Shown here in pieces: positions 10,703-18,600 of a DNA stretch of 64,000 nucleotides; positions within the stretch are counted from its first letter, which is position 1, and every line of letters begins with the position of its first letter. Source of the DNA: Pedobacter sandarakinus (lineage in GTDB: Bacteria > Bacteroidota > Bacteroidia > Sphingobacteriales > Sphingobacteriaceae); assembly GCF_026240095.1 (NCBI RefSeq), contig NZ_JAPIVG010000003.1, positions 62,001 through 126,000 on the forward strand, in the 5' to 3' direction. Both the position numbers and the translations under genes were made by a program. The notes under the pieces were generated by a model that saw only the letters and a program-made list of their open reading frames with translations, did no database searches and was not told the origin of the DNA.

Positions 10703-11065
10703 ATGAATGGTAGTTTAACGCAAATCGGAAACAGTAAACTAGAATGGAAGCATTTCCTAATGACTTTCTTATTAGGATTTATACTGACCTCATTTATTTA
10801 TATCCTACTTATACCATTAACCTATTGGGGACTTTTTGGAGAAGGAGAAATAGCCTCAAGAATAGAAAACAGACCGTTGAATTCTTTCATAATTGAATTT
10901 GGAGCATTGACCTTAGTTCTTTGCATTTGCGTAATTCTTGCTCTTTTGACCTATAAAAAAGGAAAAATATCTAAAACTAAATCTTATATTCTGACGGGGA
11001 TATTAATATCTATAATGTTTATCTTTCGTGTTGAGATCGGTAATTTTATTATCGAACTTTTTTAA
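10703..11065 (+). CDS. Cassette-encoded small membrane protein
   Basis: About 120 residues with three predicted membrane segments (FLLGFILTSFIYILLIPLTYW, FGALTLVLCICVILALLTY, SYILTGILISIMFIF). A longer in-frame start at 10571 would run through the promoter and the cassette core site, so I chose the ATG at 10703, 33 bases inside the cassette. No family was recognised. It is the first gene of the array and the one nearest the putative promoter. Confidence 0.65.
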   Translation: MNGSLTQIGNSKLEWKHFLMTFLLGFILTSFIYILLIPLTYWGLFGEGEIASRIENRPLNSFIIEFGALTLVLCICVILALLTYKKGKISKTKSYILTGILISIMFIFRVEIGNFIIELF

Positions 11066-11078
11066 AAAGAATGGCTAC

Positions 11079-11210
11079 CTATAACACGGGTTTTGCGTCA
11101 GGCGGGCTGACGTGCAAACTTGGAGTTTTGTTCTTCTATTCAAGTTCAGTGCTGGCAGACAGTTTTGTACTCCGAAACCCGCCCGAACGCAAAGCCCCGG
11201 AACGTTATAC
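11079..11210 (+). repeat. attC-like site A
   Basis: Left core CTATAAC at 11079-11085, right core GTTATAC at 11204-11210. The arms pair as GGGTTTTGCGT with ACGCAAAGCCC and then GGCGGG with CCCGCC, with unpaired bases between core and arm (AC on the left, CGGAAC on the right). Total length of 132 bases is within the attC range. Confidence 0.75.
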
Positions 11211-11218
11211 GCCATTAA

Positions 11219-11590
11219 ATGACACACTCTAAAACATTGACTTTTATAATTTTATTAATCAGTTTGTCATTAAAAGTTTTCGGACAATCACTAGAAAATT
11301 TTGCTGACGTATTAAAAACTCGAAGAATCGGCCAGAAGGTTACAAAAATAGTTGGACAAGATATTTCGGAGCGTACATTTTTAGGCTACATAAAAGACAA
11401 GAAAGGTAATACCAAATATTATGTAGTAACCGAATTCTTAAGAATAAAAGCTGCAATTGTATATCACGGACACAGCAGAATTCTATTTTTTAATGCAAAA
11501 CAAAAGCTGGTTCAAGAGTCCGTACTTTCGATGCCTTATGAATTGCCTTTTAGACTTAAAGCAAATGTTTTCTTAACACAGGTTTTGTAA
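11219..11590 (+). CDS. Cassette-encoded secreted protein of unknown function
   Basis: 123 residues with a signal peptide ending LSLKVFGQ and a mature part of about 100 residues with basic and aromatic character (KYYVVTEFLRIKAAIVYHGHSRILFF). No family recognised. It starts 15 bases after the core of attC A, and its last six codons lie inside attC B, as often seen in cassettes. The original stop may therefore have been lost or moved. Confidence 0.6.
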   Translation: MTHSKTLTFIILLISLSLKVFGQSLENFADVLKTRRIGQKVTKIVGQDISERTFLGYIKDKKGNTKYYVVTEFLRIKAAIVYHGHSRILFFNAKQKLVQESVLSMPYELPFRLKANVFLTQVL

Positions 11591-11702
11591 AATCACCGGG
11601 CGACCTGCGGTCTCCAGCTTCGCAAACTCCAAGCAAATTTGTACTTTAACAGAAAATTAATGCAAGTAATCGGTGCTTTCATAAAGCCTCGGAAAGTTAT
11701 AC
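11572..11702 (+). repeat. attC-like site B
   Basis: Left core CTTAAC at 11572-11577, right core GTTATAC at 11696-11702. AGGTTTT pairs with an AAAGCCT-type arm and CACCG with CGGTG. It is nearly the same sequence as site B-prime at 12931-13061 (a direct repeat 1.36 kb apart). Confidence 0.75.
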
Positions 11703-11718
11703 GTAATTGCTCGACAAA

Positions 11719-12147
11719 ATGAAATCACTGGCATCTGTAATATTACTTCTATTTATAGCGACATTTTCGTTTGGTCAAGATTTTCCAAACATTTCTTACG
11801 GACTGACTGCTGAAGAAAATGAGCTATGGCTAAAGAGGGTCATACCATCGGAAAAGGGAACACAACTAACTTTAATTCAAAATAGATTTTTTAAAAGAAA
11901 AGACTTTACCAAGTCAGCAAACACCGCTATTCCAGTGGTAATCGCAAATGGAATTGTAGTAAATGAAATAGTAAACACCGAATTGAAGAATTTATTGGCT
12001 ACTCAACTTACGACAGATAAAGTTCAGATTACAATAGTAGAAAAGGAACCAGAAGGACTTTATGTAAACAAAGCTTGGACAGGGATTATAGTTTTAAGTA
12101 TTAGTGATAAGAAAATAAATAAGCTTCTGAAAAGATATAAACCTTAA
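11719..12147 (+). CDS. Cassette-encoded secreted protein of unknown function
   Basis: 142 residues from the ATG at 11719; a TTG at 11707 is possible but adds only four residues. The signal peptide is MKSLASVILLLFIATFSFGQ. The mature part contains IPVVIANGIVVNEIV and a C-terminal basic segment (KKINKLLKRYKP). No family was identified. The start lies 22 bases inside the cassette, and attC C follows 18 bases after the stop. Confidence 0.65.
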   Translation: MKSLASVILLLFIATFSFGQDFPNISYGLTAEENELWLKRVIPSEKGTQLTLIQNRFFKRKDFTKSANTAIPVVIANGIVVNEIVNTELKNLLATQLTTDKVQITIVEKEPEGLYVNKAWTGIIVLSISDKKINKLLKRYKP

Positions 12148-12166
12148 TAAAGCTATTTACAACTAC

Positions 12167-12299
12167 GTATAACAACAGGTTTAAGTTAAGCCTCGGGCGA
12201 AGTGAGAACACGAAAATTTGAAGCTATTTATTTAGATTAGTGCAAAAGGTTCTGTTGTGCAAATAATAAGGCTCAACTTAAACCTGCAAACCGTTATGT
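12167..12299 (+). repeat. attC-like site C (best conserved)
   Basis: Left core GTATAAC ends at 12173; right core GTTATGT at 12293-12299. The arms at 12177-12193 and 12269-12285 are complementary over 17 bases with a single mismatch (a G-T wobble). The 75-base centre is unpaired or variable and shares GCAAAAGGTTCTG with the matching GACAAAGGTTCTG in site D. Confidence 0.8.
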
Positions 12300-12308
12300 G
12301 CAAGCATA

Positions 12309-12722
12309 TTGAAAACCAACAACATCACATATAGAACATTTTACCTCGGACTCCTATTTTGTTTTGGACAGACGATTATTGAAGCTCATTCAGCGTTCCT
12401 AATGATCTTTATTCGACACTCCAGCACAACAAATTATGAAGGAATATTATTTTATGTTTTCATCCGACTTATATTGACCTGCATTCCTTATATAATAGGG
12501 TTTTACCTTTACGGTTTAATATCGACCAAAGTTCTTCCTTCAATTATTTCAATTGGAATTAACATAGTTATTTCGTCGCTATTCATTTATTCTGACCTCA
12601 TTCAGAAGGACATTCTTTCCATAACCTTAGCTTCAATATTGACTAGCATAATGTTAATTTTTATCGACAAAAAGCTAAATTTTAAATTACTAACTCAAAA
12701 GAAAGAGAATGCCAGCACATAA
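12309..12722 (+). CDS. Cassette-encoded integral membrane protein
   Basis: 137 residues with about four membrane segments (FYLGLLFCFGQTII, GILFYVFIRLILTCIPYIIGFYLYGLIS, IISIGINIVISSLFIYSD, ILSITLASILTSIMLIF). The frame has no ATG near its beginning; the TTG at 12309, 15 bases inside the cassette, is the likely start. The stop codon overlaps the left core of attC D. No family recognised. Confidence 0.6.
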   Translation: MKTNNITYRTFYLGLLFCFGQTIIEAHSAFLMIFIRHSSTTNYEGILFYVFIRLILTCIPYIIGFYLYGLISTKVLPSIISIGINIVISSLFIYSDLIQKDILSITLASILTSIMLIFIDKKLNFKLLTQKKENAST

Positions 12723-12849
12723 CAACAGGTTTAAATATTGCGGGGCGAAGTGCTTACAATTTCTTCATCGCTTTTTACTATCTTCATCTCAGATTGACAA
12801 AGGTTCTGCAAGTAATTCCGCAAATTCTTAAACCTGCAAAACGTTAAGT
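12717..12849 (+). repeat. attC-like site D
   Basis: Left core ACATAAC at 12717-12723, right core GTTAAGT at 12843-12849. AGGTTTAA and TTGCGG arms pair with CCGCAA and TTAAACCT. ACATAAC is the exact reverse complement of the right core of site C, which opens this cassette. Confidence 0.78.
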
Positions 12850-13055
12850 GCAATTTTCGTTTTGCCCTGGCCAAAGCTCCGCCTCAGTCGCTATTTTTTT
12901 GCCAAGGCAAAAAGGCAAACCAAAAACTACACTTAACATAGGTTTTGTAAAATCACTGGGCGACCTGCGGTCTCCCGCTTCGCAAACTCCGATCAAATTT
13001 GTACATTAACAAAAAAGTATGCAAGCAATCGGTGCTTTCAAAAAGCCTTGGAATG
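12844..13055 (+). other. Cassette lacking any open reading frame
   Basis: Between the core of site D and site B-prime there are only about 85 bases, including TTTTGCC and GGCAAA segments that could fold. No start codon with a usable frame is present. The unit still shows matching ends (TTAAGTG at its start, CACTTAA at its attC), so it qualifies as a cassette without a gene, or one reduced by deletion. Confidence 0.6.
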
Positions 13056-13061
13056 TTATTG
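12931..13061 (+). repeat. attC-like site B-prime
   Basis: Near copy of site B, with the same arms and the same centre (shared CTGGGCGACCTGCGGTCTCC with one change at the third to fifth base). Left core ACTTAAC, right core GTTATTG. Differences from site B are scattered single bases and one or two indels, roughly 15 percent by eye. Confidence 0.75.
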
Positions 13062-13159
13062 CCAATTTAGGACGACAGGACAATTGATATGAACGGAGTA
13101 AAAAAACATAGAGGACTCAAACGATAACACTAAAAGAGGCCCAGCCGCCAACATCGGCT

Positions 13160-13285
13160 TGGCAATAGTGGGCCCTGCAGTGTAAATTTAACATTTTTGC
13201 TGCTATCAGGTCGTAGTGCAAAGGTTCGCTGACGTTTTTTAAATGCCACACCAGCGTAAGTCCGTCGGCCATTAGGAGAAATTGC
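13160..13285 (+). repeat. Possible degenerate attC-like site E
   Basis: TTGGCAATAGT near 13162 is the reverse complement of the TTATTGCCAA that opens this unit at 13056, except that the core AAC reads AGT. The shared inner motif GCAAAGGTT is present. The right end is unclear (CCATTAGGAG near 13270-13280), and the arms pair poorly. Held as a decayed site. Confidence 0.35.
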
Positions 13286-13306
13286 AAAGAAAAATAAAAA
13301 ACAATT

Positions 13307-14113
13307 ATGAATTTCAGACACGCGCTACTATTGATATTTTTAATCTTAACAACCGACCTATTTGGACAAGTTAAGATCGACAATAATGTAACTGTAACTT
13401 TTCCGGGAAAACCTGAAACCAAAGAATTCACAGAGAATATAGGCTCTTCAAAAGCTAGTATAAAAGCTTTTTATTTAAACACAAAAGAACAATCATTTAT
13501 AGCTCTAAGGACAGTCTTATTTGAGAATGATAACGAAAGTGTTAAGCCAGCTGCATCATCGACAGAATTACAAACGATTTACGACAAAGATATCAATTTC
13601 CAAATTAATGCAATGAAAAACAAAGGGTTCACTTTTTCGGACTCCCTCAAGATTAAGATTCAAAATTTAGAAGTCTATCGTTTGAAATACATTTTAGCTG
13701 ATACAAACGAGCCAGCAGCCGAGAGCTTACTGCTTTTCTTAAACGGTATAAGATACGTCTTTATTTATTCAAAAGTCAACTCCTTCACTCAAGCAGACAA
13801 GGAGAAATTCTTAAATTCAATTGCAATAAATAACTTACAAAATGCATCACAAGTAAAAATAAACGATAATACGATGAATTGGATTTCTTATGGCTTTTAC
13901 GCTGTTTTAGTTATCGGATTTGTAATATACTTTCGGCTACCAAACAAAAATAAGTCGAAATATGGAATAAATCTAAAGGTTGTTTACTGTCCAAATTGTA
14001 AGACAAAACAACCTTTCATACGCATTCCCAAGAATATAACACAGACGTTATTCGGTGGAACAATTTGTCCAAAATGTAGTGCTCAATTAGATAAATATGG
14101 AAATATTGTTTAG
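13307..14113 (+). CDS. Exported single-pass membrane protein with C-terminal zinc ribbon
   Basis: 268 residues. A signal peptide (LLLIFLILTTDLFGQ) is followed by an extracytoplasmic domain of about 170 residues that begins with VKIDNNVTVTFPGKPETKEF. One membrane helix (WISYGFYAVLVIGFVIYF, about residues 192-209) leads to a cytoplasmic tail with CPNC and CPKC knuckles (residues ~229-257) forming a zinc ribbon. The arrangement outside-helix-zinc ribbon suggests signalling or assembly across the membrane, but no known family was recognised. It lies in the decaying part of the cassette region. Confidence 0.7.
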   Translation: MNFRHALLLIFLILTTDLFGQVKIDNNVTVTFPGKPETKEFTENIGSSKASIKAFYLNTKEQSFIALRTVLFENDNESVKPAASSTELQTIYDKDINFQINAMKNKGFTFSDSLKIKIQNLEVYRLKYILADTNEPAAESLLLFLNGIRYVFIYSKVNSFTQADKEKFLNSIAINNLQNASQVKINDNTMNWISYGFYAVLVIGFVIYFRLPNKNKSKYGINLKVVYCPNCKTKQPFIRIPKNITQTLFGGTICPKCSAQLDKYGNIV

Positions 14114-14129
14114 AAATGGCAACTTTTCT

Positions 14130-14256
14130 GACTGCGTGTCTAATTAACCCTTATTAAAATTACCAAAATGAAAGTTGAAGTTACTTACCTAGAATGGAGT
14201 CGCCGATTTTGTTGTGGAAATAATAATGCTCAACTCAAAACTATAAATCATTAGCA
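14130..14256 (+). repeat. Possible degenerate attC-like site F
   Basis: The right half aligns with site C: TGTTGTGGAAATAATAATGC against TGTTGTGCAAATAATAAGGC, then CTCAACT in both. The right core reads CATTAGC instead of GTTA. The left core is not recognisable. The next gene starts 9 bases later, as in intact cassettes. Confidence 0.45.
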
Positions 14257-14264
14257 GGGAATCT

Positions 14265-15149
14265 ATGAAGAAGGTCCTACAAATATTTATAATCGGAATG
14301 CTGCCTACACTTTGTTCTTGCGTACAATCCGACAGCAGAAAGACTATTGCAACGGCTACAATTGACACTTTACAGACAAGAATTGACAAACAGGAAAAAG
14401 AGCGTTTATTGAAGAGAAGGGCAATTGAGGATCAGGACTATGCTGACAGCTTACGACTTGATAAGGTTCTACAAAATGCATTAGTAGTAGCAAGCAAAAA
14501 TATAGAAAAAAATAGATTTATTCAGAGATATGAAGTTTTGGCTGACAGTATTCAAGTGCGTGTTGAAATTAATTTAGGATACCATTTTACAAAGAAATAC
14601 CCTCATCTTATAATTAGGAGAAGCGAGCCCAGTACTTTTTATATTGACATCTACACAAAAAGTGGAAAGGAATTTAAAAAAGTAATATCCCACGAACAGT
14701 GGAACATGACTTATCTGAACGACACCATCCAAGATATCAATGGTGATGGACGAAATGATTTTGTTGTCAACTGGTATGGCTCGACAGGTTGCTGCTTAAA
14801 AGCCTTCAGTAATGTTTATCTTTTACGACAAGATAAAAAAGCATTTTCTGAAAACCTTGAATTTATAAATCCGACTTTTTCACCAAAAGAGAAAATCATT
14901 AGGGGAGTACGTTATGGACATCCAGGCGAAACAGAAATGTATAAATACAAGTGGAACGGAGAAAAAGTGGACACATTGGAATATGTATCATACGAAAAAC
15001 ACAAGACGGGAAAAACTGGAAAAATTATAATATCAACTGGCTTACCATATGCTGACAAATTCAAGATATTGAAAATTTTAAATTCGGTCCCGAGAGAATA
15101 CAATGAAATTGAAGGCTATGATTGGTTCACAGGAAATGGATATAAATAA
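14265..15149 (+). CDS. Lipoprotein of unknown function with FG-GAP/EF-hand-like motif
   Basis: 294 residues with a lipobox (LPTLCSC, Cys near residue 19), a charged helical segment (RIDKQEKERLLKRRAIEDQ), and DINGDGRNDFVVNWYG at about residues 164-179. That last motif resembles the Ca-binding loop of FG-GAP repeats found in exported proteins. The C-terminal part YMYKYKWNGEKVD-like sequence fits a beta-rich fold. No enzyme signature. It begins directly after degenerate site F. Confidence 0.6.
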   Translation: MKKVLQIFIIGMLPTLCSCVQSDSRKTIATATIDTLQTRIDKQEKERLLKRRAIEDQDYADSLRLDKVLQNALVVASKNIEKNRFIQRYEVLADSIQVRVEINLGYHFTKKYPHLIIRRSEPSTFYIDIYTKSGKEFKKVISHEQWNMTYLNDTIQDINGDGRNDFVVNWYGSTGCCLKAFSNVYLLRQDKKAFSENLEFINPTFSPKEKIIRGVRYGHPGETEMYKYKWNGEKVDTLEYVSYEKHKTGKTGKIIISTGLPYADKFKILKILNSVPREYNEIEGYDWFTGNGYK

Positions 15150-15427
15150 AATGGCAGCTGTTAGTAGGCATCAGGTAAAAAAGGGTGCGAAGGTTTAGAA
15201 TTATTACTCTACTTCCAATTAAGTTTAATATTGATTAAAATTAATGCACTTCCAAACCCGCTACTGTCTCCAACTATCAAAACATTCTGTAGCATTGTAA
15301 CCTACCACAACGAAAAGAATAGTCACATTTACCTTCATTTCCATACTAATTCCGAGCAAATTTGTATTTTATTAGAACATTGAAGTAAACACATCGTTCC
15401 CACATAATTCTTCACGCCTTTAAGAAC

Positions 15428-15940
15428 ATGTTAAAATTAAGTAGCATAAAAATGATAGATGATAAATTTGAACTCACACTCAGACCAACTGAAGCGAAGG
15501 ATCTAGAAACATTATTTGAATTTCAATGTGACCAAGAAGCTGCCTCTCTAGCTGCATTTATGCCTAAAGATGCAACAGATAAAATAGCATATTTAAAAAA
15601 GCATCTAAAATTATTGAACGACCCAACAGTAAATAATCAAACAATTCTACTTAACAATTCTATTGTAGGGAGCGTAGCTAAATATATAATTGAACCAGAT
15701 GCCGAAATCACCTATTGGATAGATCGTAAATATTGGAGGCGAGGAATTGCCACAACAGCATTAAAAAAATTCCTCGAAATTGAATCGACCAGACCAATTG
15801 TTGGAAGGGTAGCATTTGATAATTTAGGCTCGCAAAAAGTGTTAGAAAAATGCGGCTTTATAAAAATTGGTGCCGACAAAGGCTTTGCGAACGCAAGGCA
15901 GACAGAAATAGAAGAATTTATCTACAGACTTTCGAATTAA
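15428..15940 (+). CDS. GNAT-family N-acetyltransferase
   Basis: 170 residues of the RimJ/RimL-like GNAT fold. The N-terminal ELTLRPTEAKDLETLFEF is the first strand-helix unit. The acetyl-CoA loop is WRRGIATTALKKFLE (about residues 101-115), followed by GRVAFDNLGSQKVLEKCGF, the usual alpha4/beta6 region. The ATG at 15428 is used; one at 15452 is also possible. The substrate is unknown. Such single-gene acetyltransferases are common cassette cargo. Confidence 0.82.
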   Translation: MLKLSSIKMIDDKFELTLRPTEAKDLETLFEFQCDQEAASLAAFMPKDATDKIAYLKKHLKLLNDPTVNNQTILLNNSIVGSVAKYIIEPDAEITYWIDRKYWRRGIATTALKKFLEIESTRPIVGRVAFDNLGSQKVLEKCGFIKIGADKGFANARQTEIEEFIYRLSN

Positions 15941-16458
15941 TAAACTAAAATTTACTGAAGAGGATTCTGCTGTTAACTCCCTTCAATACAACTTTTATAT
16001 TGGGGATGGATTAATACAAGGGTTCCATTAGAAACAAAAAGACTACTAAAAGCACTGAATGGTAGATATAGCCGACATAAAGAGCTACACTTCGATAAGG
16101 CATCTATCAGAAAACCAGATAGCTATTGGTAAGCAAACATGCTTTCCTGGTAAAAAATTGATGCTGTTTCGTATATTTACTTTGATAAACCAATAAGCAA
16201 CTCTGAAAGGGACGGAAAAGAACCAGTAGATTGATTAAACCATGAGGTGAAAGAATTTCTTGGTTGTAGGCAAACCAGTTTTACAAATTAAGATTGCCAC
16301 TTGGTTAATTGGAGAATTTGAATTTGCACACGGATAAACAATGCAGTTGCTACGGTATTAGAAAAACCAATAATAAATAGCCAGAAATCTGCACCGGAGA
16401 TATATTGAAATTTTCTAACGCAAATAGCAAAACTATATGAAACCTTAACGCATATCAT
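15941..16458. other. 518-base stretch without a supported gene
   Basis: AT-rich, with no frame longer than about 60 codons of protein-like composition on the + strand. One frame from 16160 to 16462 is interrupted by four stops and could be a decayed gene, but that stop density is not far from chance. No attC-like palindrome or terminator stood out. Confidence 0.5.
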
Positions 16459-17220
16459 ATGAAAAAACAAATTCGAAAATGGACTTTCAGATTTACAGCG
16501 ACAGGAATTGCAGTTTTTGGAATTCTATTAATAATTGTATTAAACCCGATTTTGACCACTGCAAAGAGAACAGTGCATAACAATTTCATAATTTATCACG
16601 AAGAAAATATAGACCCGGCATTAATATCAAAGCTCGATCAAGCAACAAGCCTTTTAAAAACAAGCGAATTTTATAACAGCCGACTAAAGCTTGATATCTG
16701 TTTGAACGATGGCGCAGCATATCCGTCAATAATTAAATCTCTTCGCGGACAAGCCTTTGCCTGGGGGTTTTACAACAAGGTTGTACTGCAGGGTACTATG
16801 AATTGCAAGGAGAATTACGTTGAGCTTAATGGCTACAATTGGAATCTGACACAACTTCTGGCTCACGAAATGACGCACTGTTTTCAATTCGACAAATTAG
16901 GATTTTGGAATTCAAAACCGGTTGCAGATATTCCTGATTGGAAATGGGAAGGATACGCAGAATATGTTTCAAGAAACAACAAGGACCATAATACGCTTGT
17001 AAAAAATATTAACCGACTTGAAAGAGCGGGGAAAGATTCCTGGGAGATCACGTTAGACGACAATACAATCGCACCCAGAACTTACTATCAATATTGGATT
17101 TTGGTTCAGTATTGCTTAGAGATTAAAAAGATGAGTTATAAACAACTTCTATCGGATACAACCACCGAAATTGCCATAAAAGAGGAAATGCAAGAATGGT
17201 ACGATGCCAACTCGAAATAA
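16459..17220 (+). CDS. Membrane-anchored zinc metalloprotease-like protein (gluzincin type)
   Basis: 253 residues. An N-terminal helix (FTATGIAVFGILLIIVLNPIL) anchors the protein. The catalytic pattern is HEMTH at about residues 135-139 (LLAHEMTHCFQFDK), with a third ligand Glu 25 residues further in WKWEGYAEYVSR. This HExxH plus downstream E layout is that of the gluzincin/peptidase MA-like families. The substrate is unknown. It is unlikely to be inactive because both motif His residues and the Glu are intact. Confidence 0.72.
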   Translation: MKKQIRKWTFRFTATGIAVFGILLIIVLNPILTTAKRTVHNNFIIYHEENIDPALISKLDQATSLLKTSEFYNSRLKLDICLNDGAAYPSIIKSLRGQAFAWGFYNKVVLQGTMNCKENYVELNGYNWNLTQLLAHEMTHCFQFDKLGFWNSKPVADIPDWKWEGYAEYVSRNNKDHNTLVKNINRLERAGKDSWEITLDDNTIAPRTYYQYWILVQYCLEIKKMSYKQLLSDTTTEIAIKEEMQEWYDANSK

Positions 17221-17252
17221 AAATGAGCTATCAGAATAATCGGACGTATAAT

Positions 17253-17285
17253 GAGCTGCGACCAAGCCTCTGTGATCCGCAGCTC
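17253..17285 (+). repeat. 8-bp perfect hairpin between genes
   Basis: GAGCTGCG and CGCAGCTC pair over a 17-base loop. No T-run follows. It could be a remnant of a cassette site or an RNA structure; nothing decides between them. Confidence 0.4.
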
Positions 17286-17340
17286 CTCGATAACAAATTT
17301 CAACTGTAATTTTCGAAATGCGCACCATTCAAGATGTAAA

Positions 17341-18048
17341 ATGAAAATTCCAACTATCCACGGGTATATCGACAGGAGAATATTAATTAATTTTACGGCT
17401 GACCTAAAAACGGTTGAAAAAATTATCCCATCTCCATTTAGACCAAAATCTTATAAGGGTAAAGCAATTGTTGGCATTTGCTTAATCAGACTCAAACATA
17501 TTAAACCTAAAGGCTTCCCAGATTTTATTGGCGTTAATTCTGAAAACGGTGCACACAGGATTGCGGTAGAATGGGATGAAGATCAACAAACAAAATCTGG
17601 TGTGTACATCCCTCGTCGAGATACCTCCCATAAGCTAAATGCATTCGTAGGGGGAAGAATTTTTCCGGGGAAGCATTACTACGCTAATTTTAACGTCAAT
17701 GAAAATAACGGAAATTACCATGTTGACTTTCAAAGTTCAGACGATACCAAAATTCTAATTGATGCTTCCGAAACAGAATTTTTCAATGAAAAGTCGATTT
17801 TTGAAACATTAAAGAATGCTTCCGACTTTTTTAAAGATGGCGACCTTGGTTACTCGCCAAACAAGGAAAAGTTTGATGGACTTCGATTGAAAGCATACCA
17901 TTGGGAGGTTCGACCACTCGACGTAGTAAATATAAATTCAACCTTTTTTGATAACGAACATATTTTTCCAAAGGGTTCAGTCACTTTTGACAATGCATTA
18001 TTAATGACAAACATTGAACACGAATGGAAAAGTGAACCAGCAAAATAA
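17341..18048 (+). CDS. DUF2071 (YqjF-like) protein
   Basis: 235 residues from the ATG at 17341. The longer frame from 17251 adds a Cys- and Ser-rich stretch unlike the family and overlaps a hairpin. The sequence opens with IDRRILINFTADLKTVEKIIP and has GICLIRLKHIKPKGFPDFIGVNSENGAH, matching my memory of the DUF2071/acetoacetate-decarboxylase-like beta fold. Function is unknown. The downstream SRPBCC gene is 14 bases away, so the two are probably co-transcribed. Confidence 0.78.
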   Translation: MKIPTIHGYIDRRILINFTADLKTVEKIIPSPFRPKSYKGKAIVGICLIRLKHIKPKGFPDFIGVNSENGAHRIAVEWDEDQQTKSGVYIPRRDTSHKLNAFVGGRIFPGKHYYANFNVNENNGNYHVDFQSSDDTKILIDASETEFFNEKSIFETLKNASDFFKDGDLGYSPNKEKFDGLRLKAYHWEVRPLDVVNINSTFFDNEHIFPKGSVTFDNALLMTNIEHEWKSEPAK

Positions 18049-18062
18049 AAACGAAATAAGAA

Positions 18063-18476
18063 ATGGAACACACAAAAATCACTGTAGAAGCAACAATTGA
18101 CGCTGCAAAAAGTAAAGTTTGGGATTATTATACTACCCCAGAACACATCATAAAGTGGAATTTCGCCGACCCAAGCTGGCACTGCCCCAAAGCAACTAAC
18201 GACATGAAAATCGGTGGAATCTACAATGCAAGAATGGAGGCAAAAGATGGTAGTTCCGGTTTCGATTTCGAGGCAGTTTACACAGATATCAATGATGGCA
18301 ATAGTTTTGTCTACGAGTTTGGAGGAAGGCAAGCATCAGTGGTGTTCGATGAACAAGACGGAAACACAAAGGTGTCAGTAACGTTCGACCCTGAAACAGA
18401 AAACCCGGTAACCATGCAGCAACAGGGTTGGCAAGCCATACTTAATAATTTCAAAAACTACACTGAAACAAATTAA
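18063..18476 (+). CDS. SRPBCC / AHSA1-like ligand-binding protein
   Basis: 137 residues with the START-like pattern: ITVEATIDAAKSKVWDYYTTPEHIIKWNFADPSWHCP at the start, a central beta sheet, and the C-terminal helix QQGWQAILNNFKNYTET. Proteins of this fold bind hydrophobic ligands or act as Hsp90 co-factors; the ligand cannot be read. It is paired with the DUF2071 gene, a common neighbour in soil bacteria. Confidence 0.82.
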   Translation: MEHTKITVEATIDAAKSKVWDYYTTPEHIIKWNFADPSWHCPKATNDMKIGGIYNARMEAKDGSSGFDFEAVYTDINDGNSFVYEFGGRQASVVFDEQDGNTKVSVTFDPETENPVTMQQQGWQAILNNFKNYTETN

Positions 18477-18600
18477 ACATCAAAAAGAAGAATCCATGTG
18501 CATGATGATATTTTCTCATGAATGCTTTGCATGATATCGATTATACCTTAGAGTAAAATTGAAGGAAAATCATAAATGAAAAAAAAGGATGTGGTAACGA

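Larger units (their letters stand above)
10670..14256 (+). mobile_element. Gene-cassette array without a visible integrase (CALIN-like)
   Basis: Small + strand genes are each followed by a ~131-base imperfect palindrome bounded by a left core ending TAAC and a right core starting GTTA, the architecture of integron attC sites. Four cassettes start with bases that are the reverse complement of the left core of their own attC: TTATAGGTA/TACCTATAA for the first (10671), TTATACGTA/TACGTATAA (11697), TTATGTGC/GCACATAA (12294) and TTAAGTG/CACTTAA (12844). That is the footprint expected if each unit once closed as a circle. The array is clear to 13061 and degenerate beyond. No tyrosine integrase is present in the window. 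Confidence 0.72.

Noticed and set aside
11572..13061. CRISPR array or IS ends as explanation of the repeats
   Set aside because: Repeats are 131 bases, palindromic, far apart and each paired with a gene; no short regular spacers, no cas gene, no transposase.
16160..16462. A frame with protein-like stretches broken by four stops
   Set aside because: About 100 codons with four internal stops is close to what AT-rich non-coding DNA gives, and no family could be matched.
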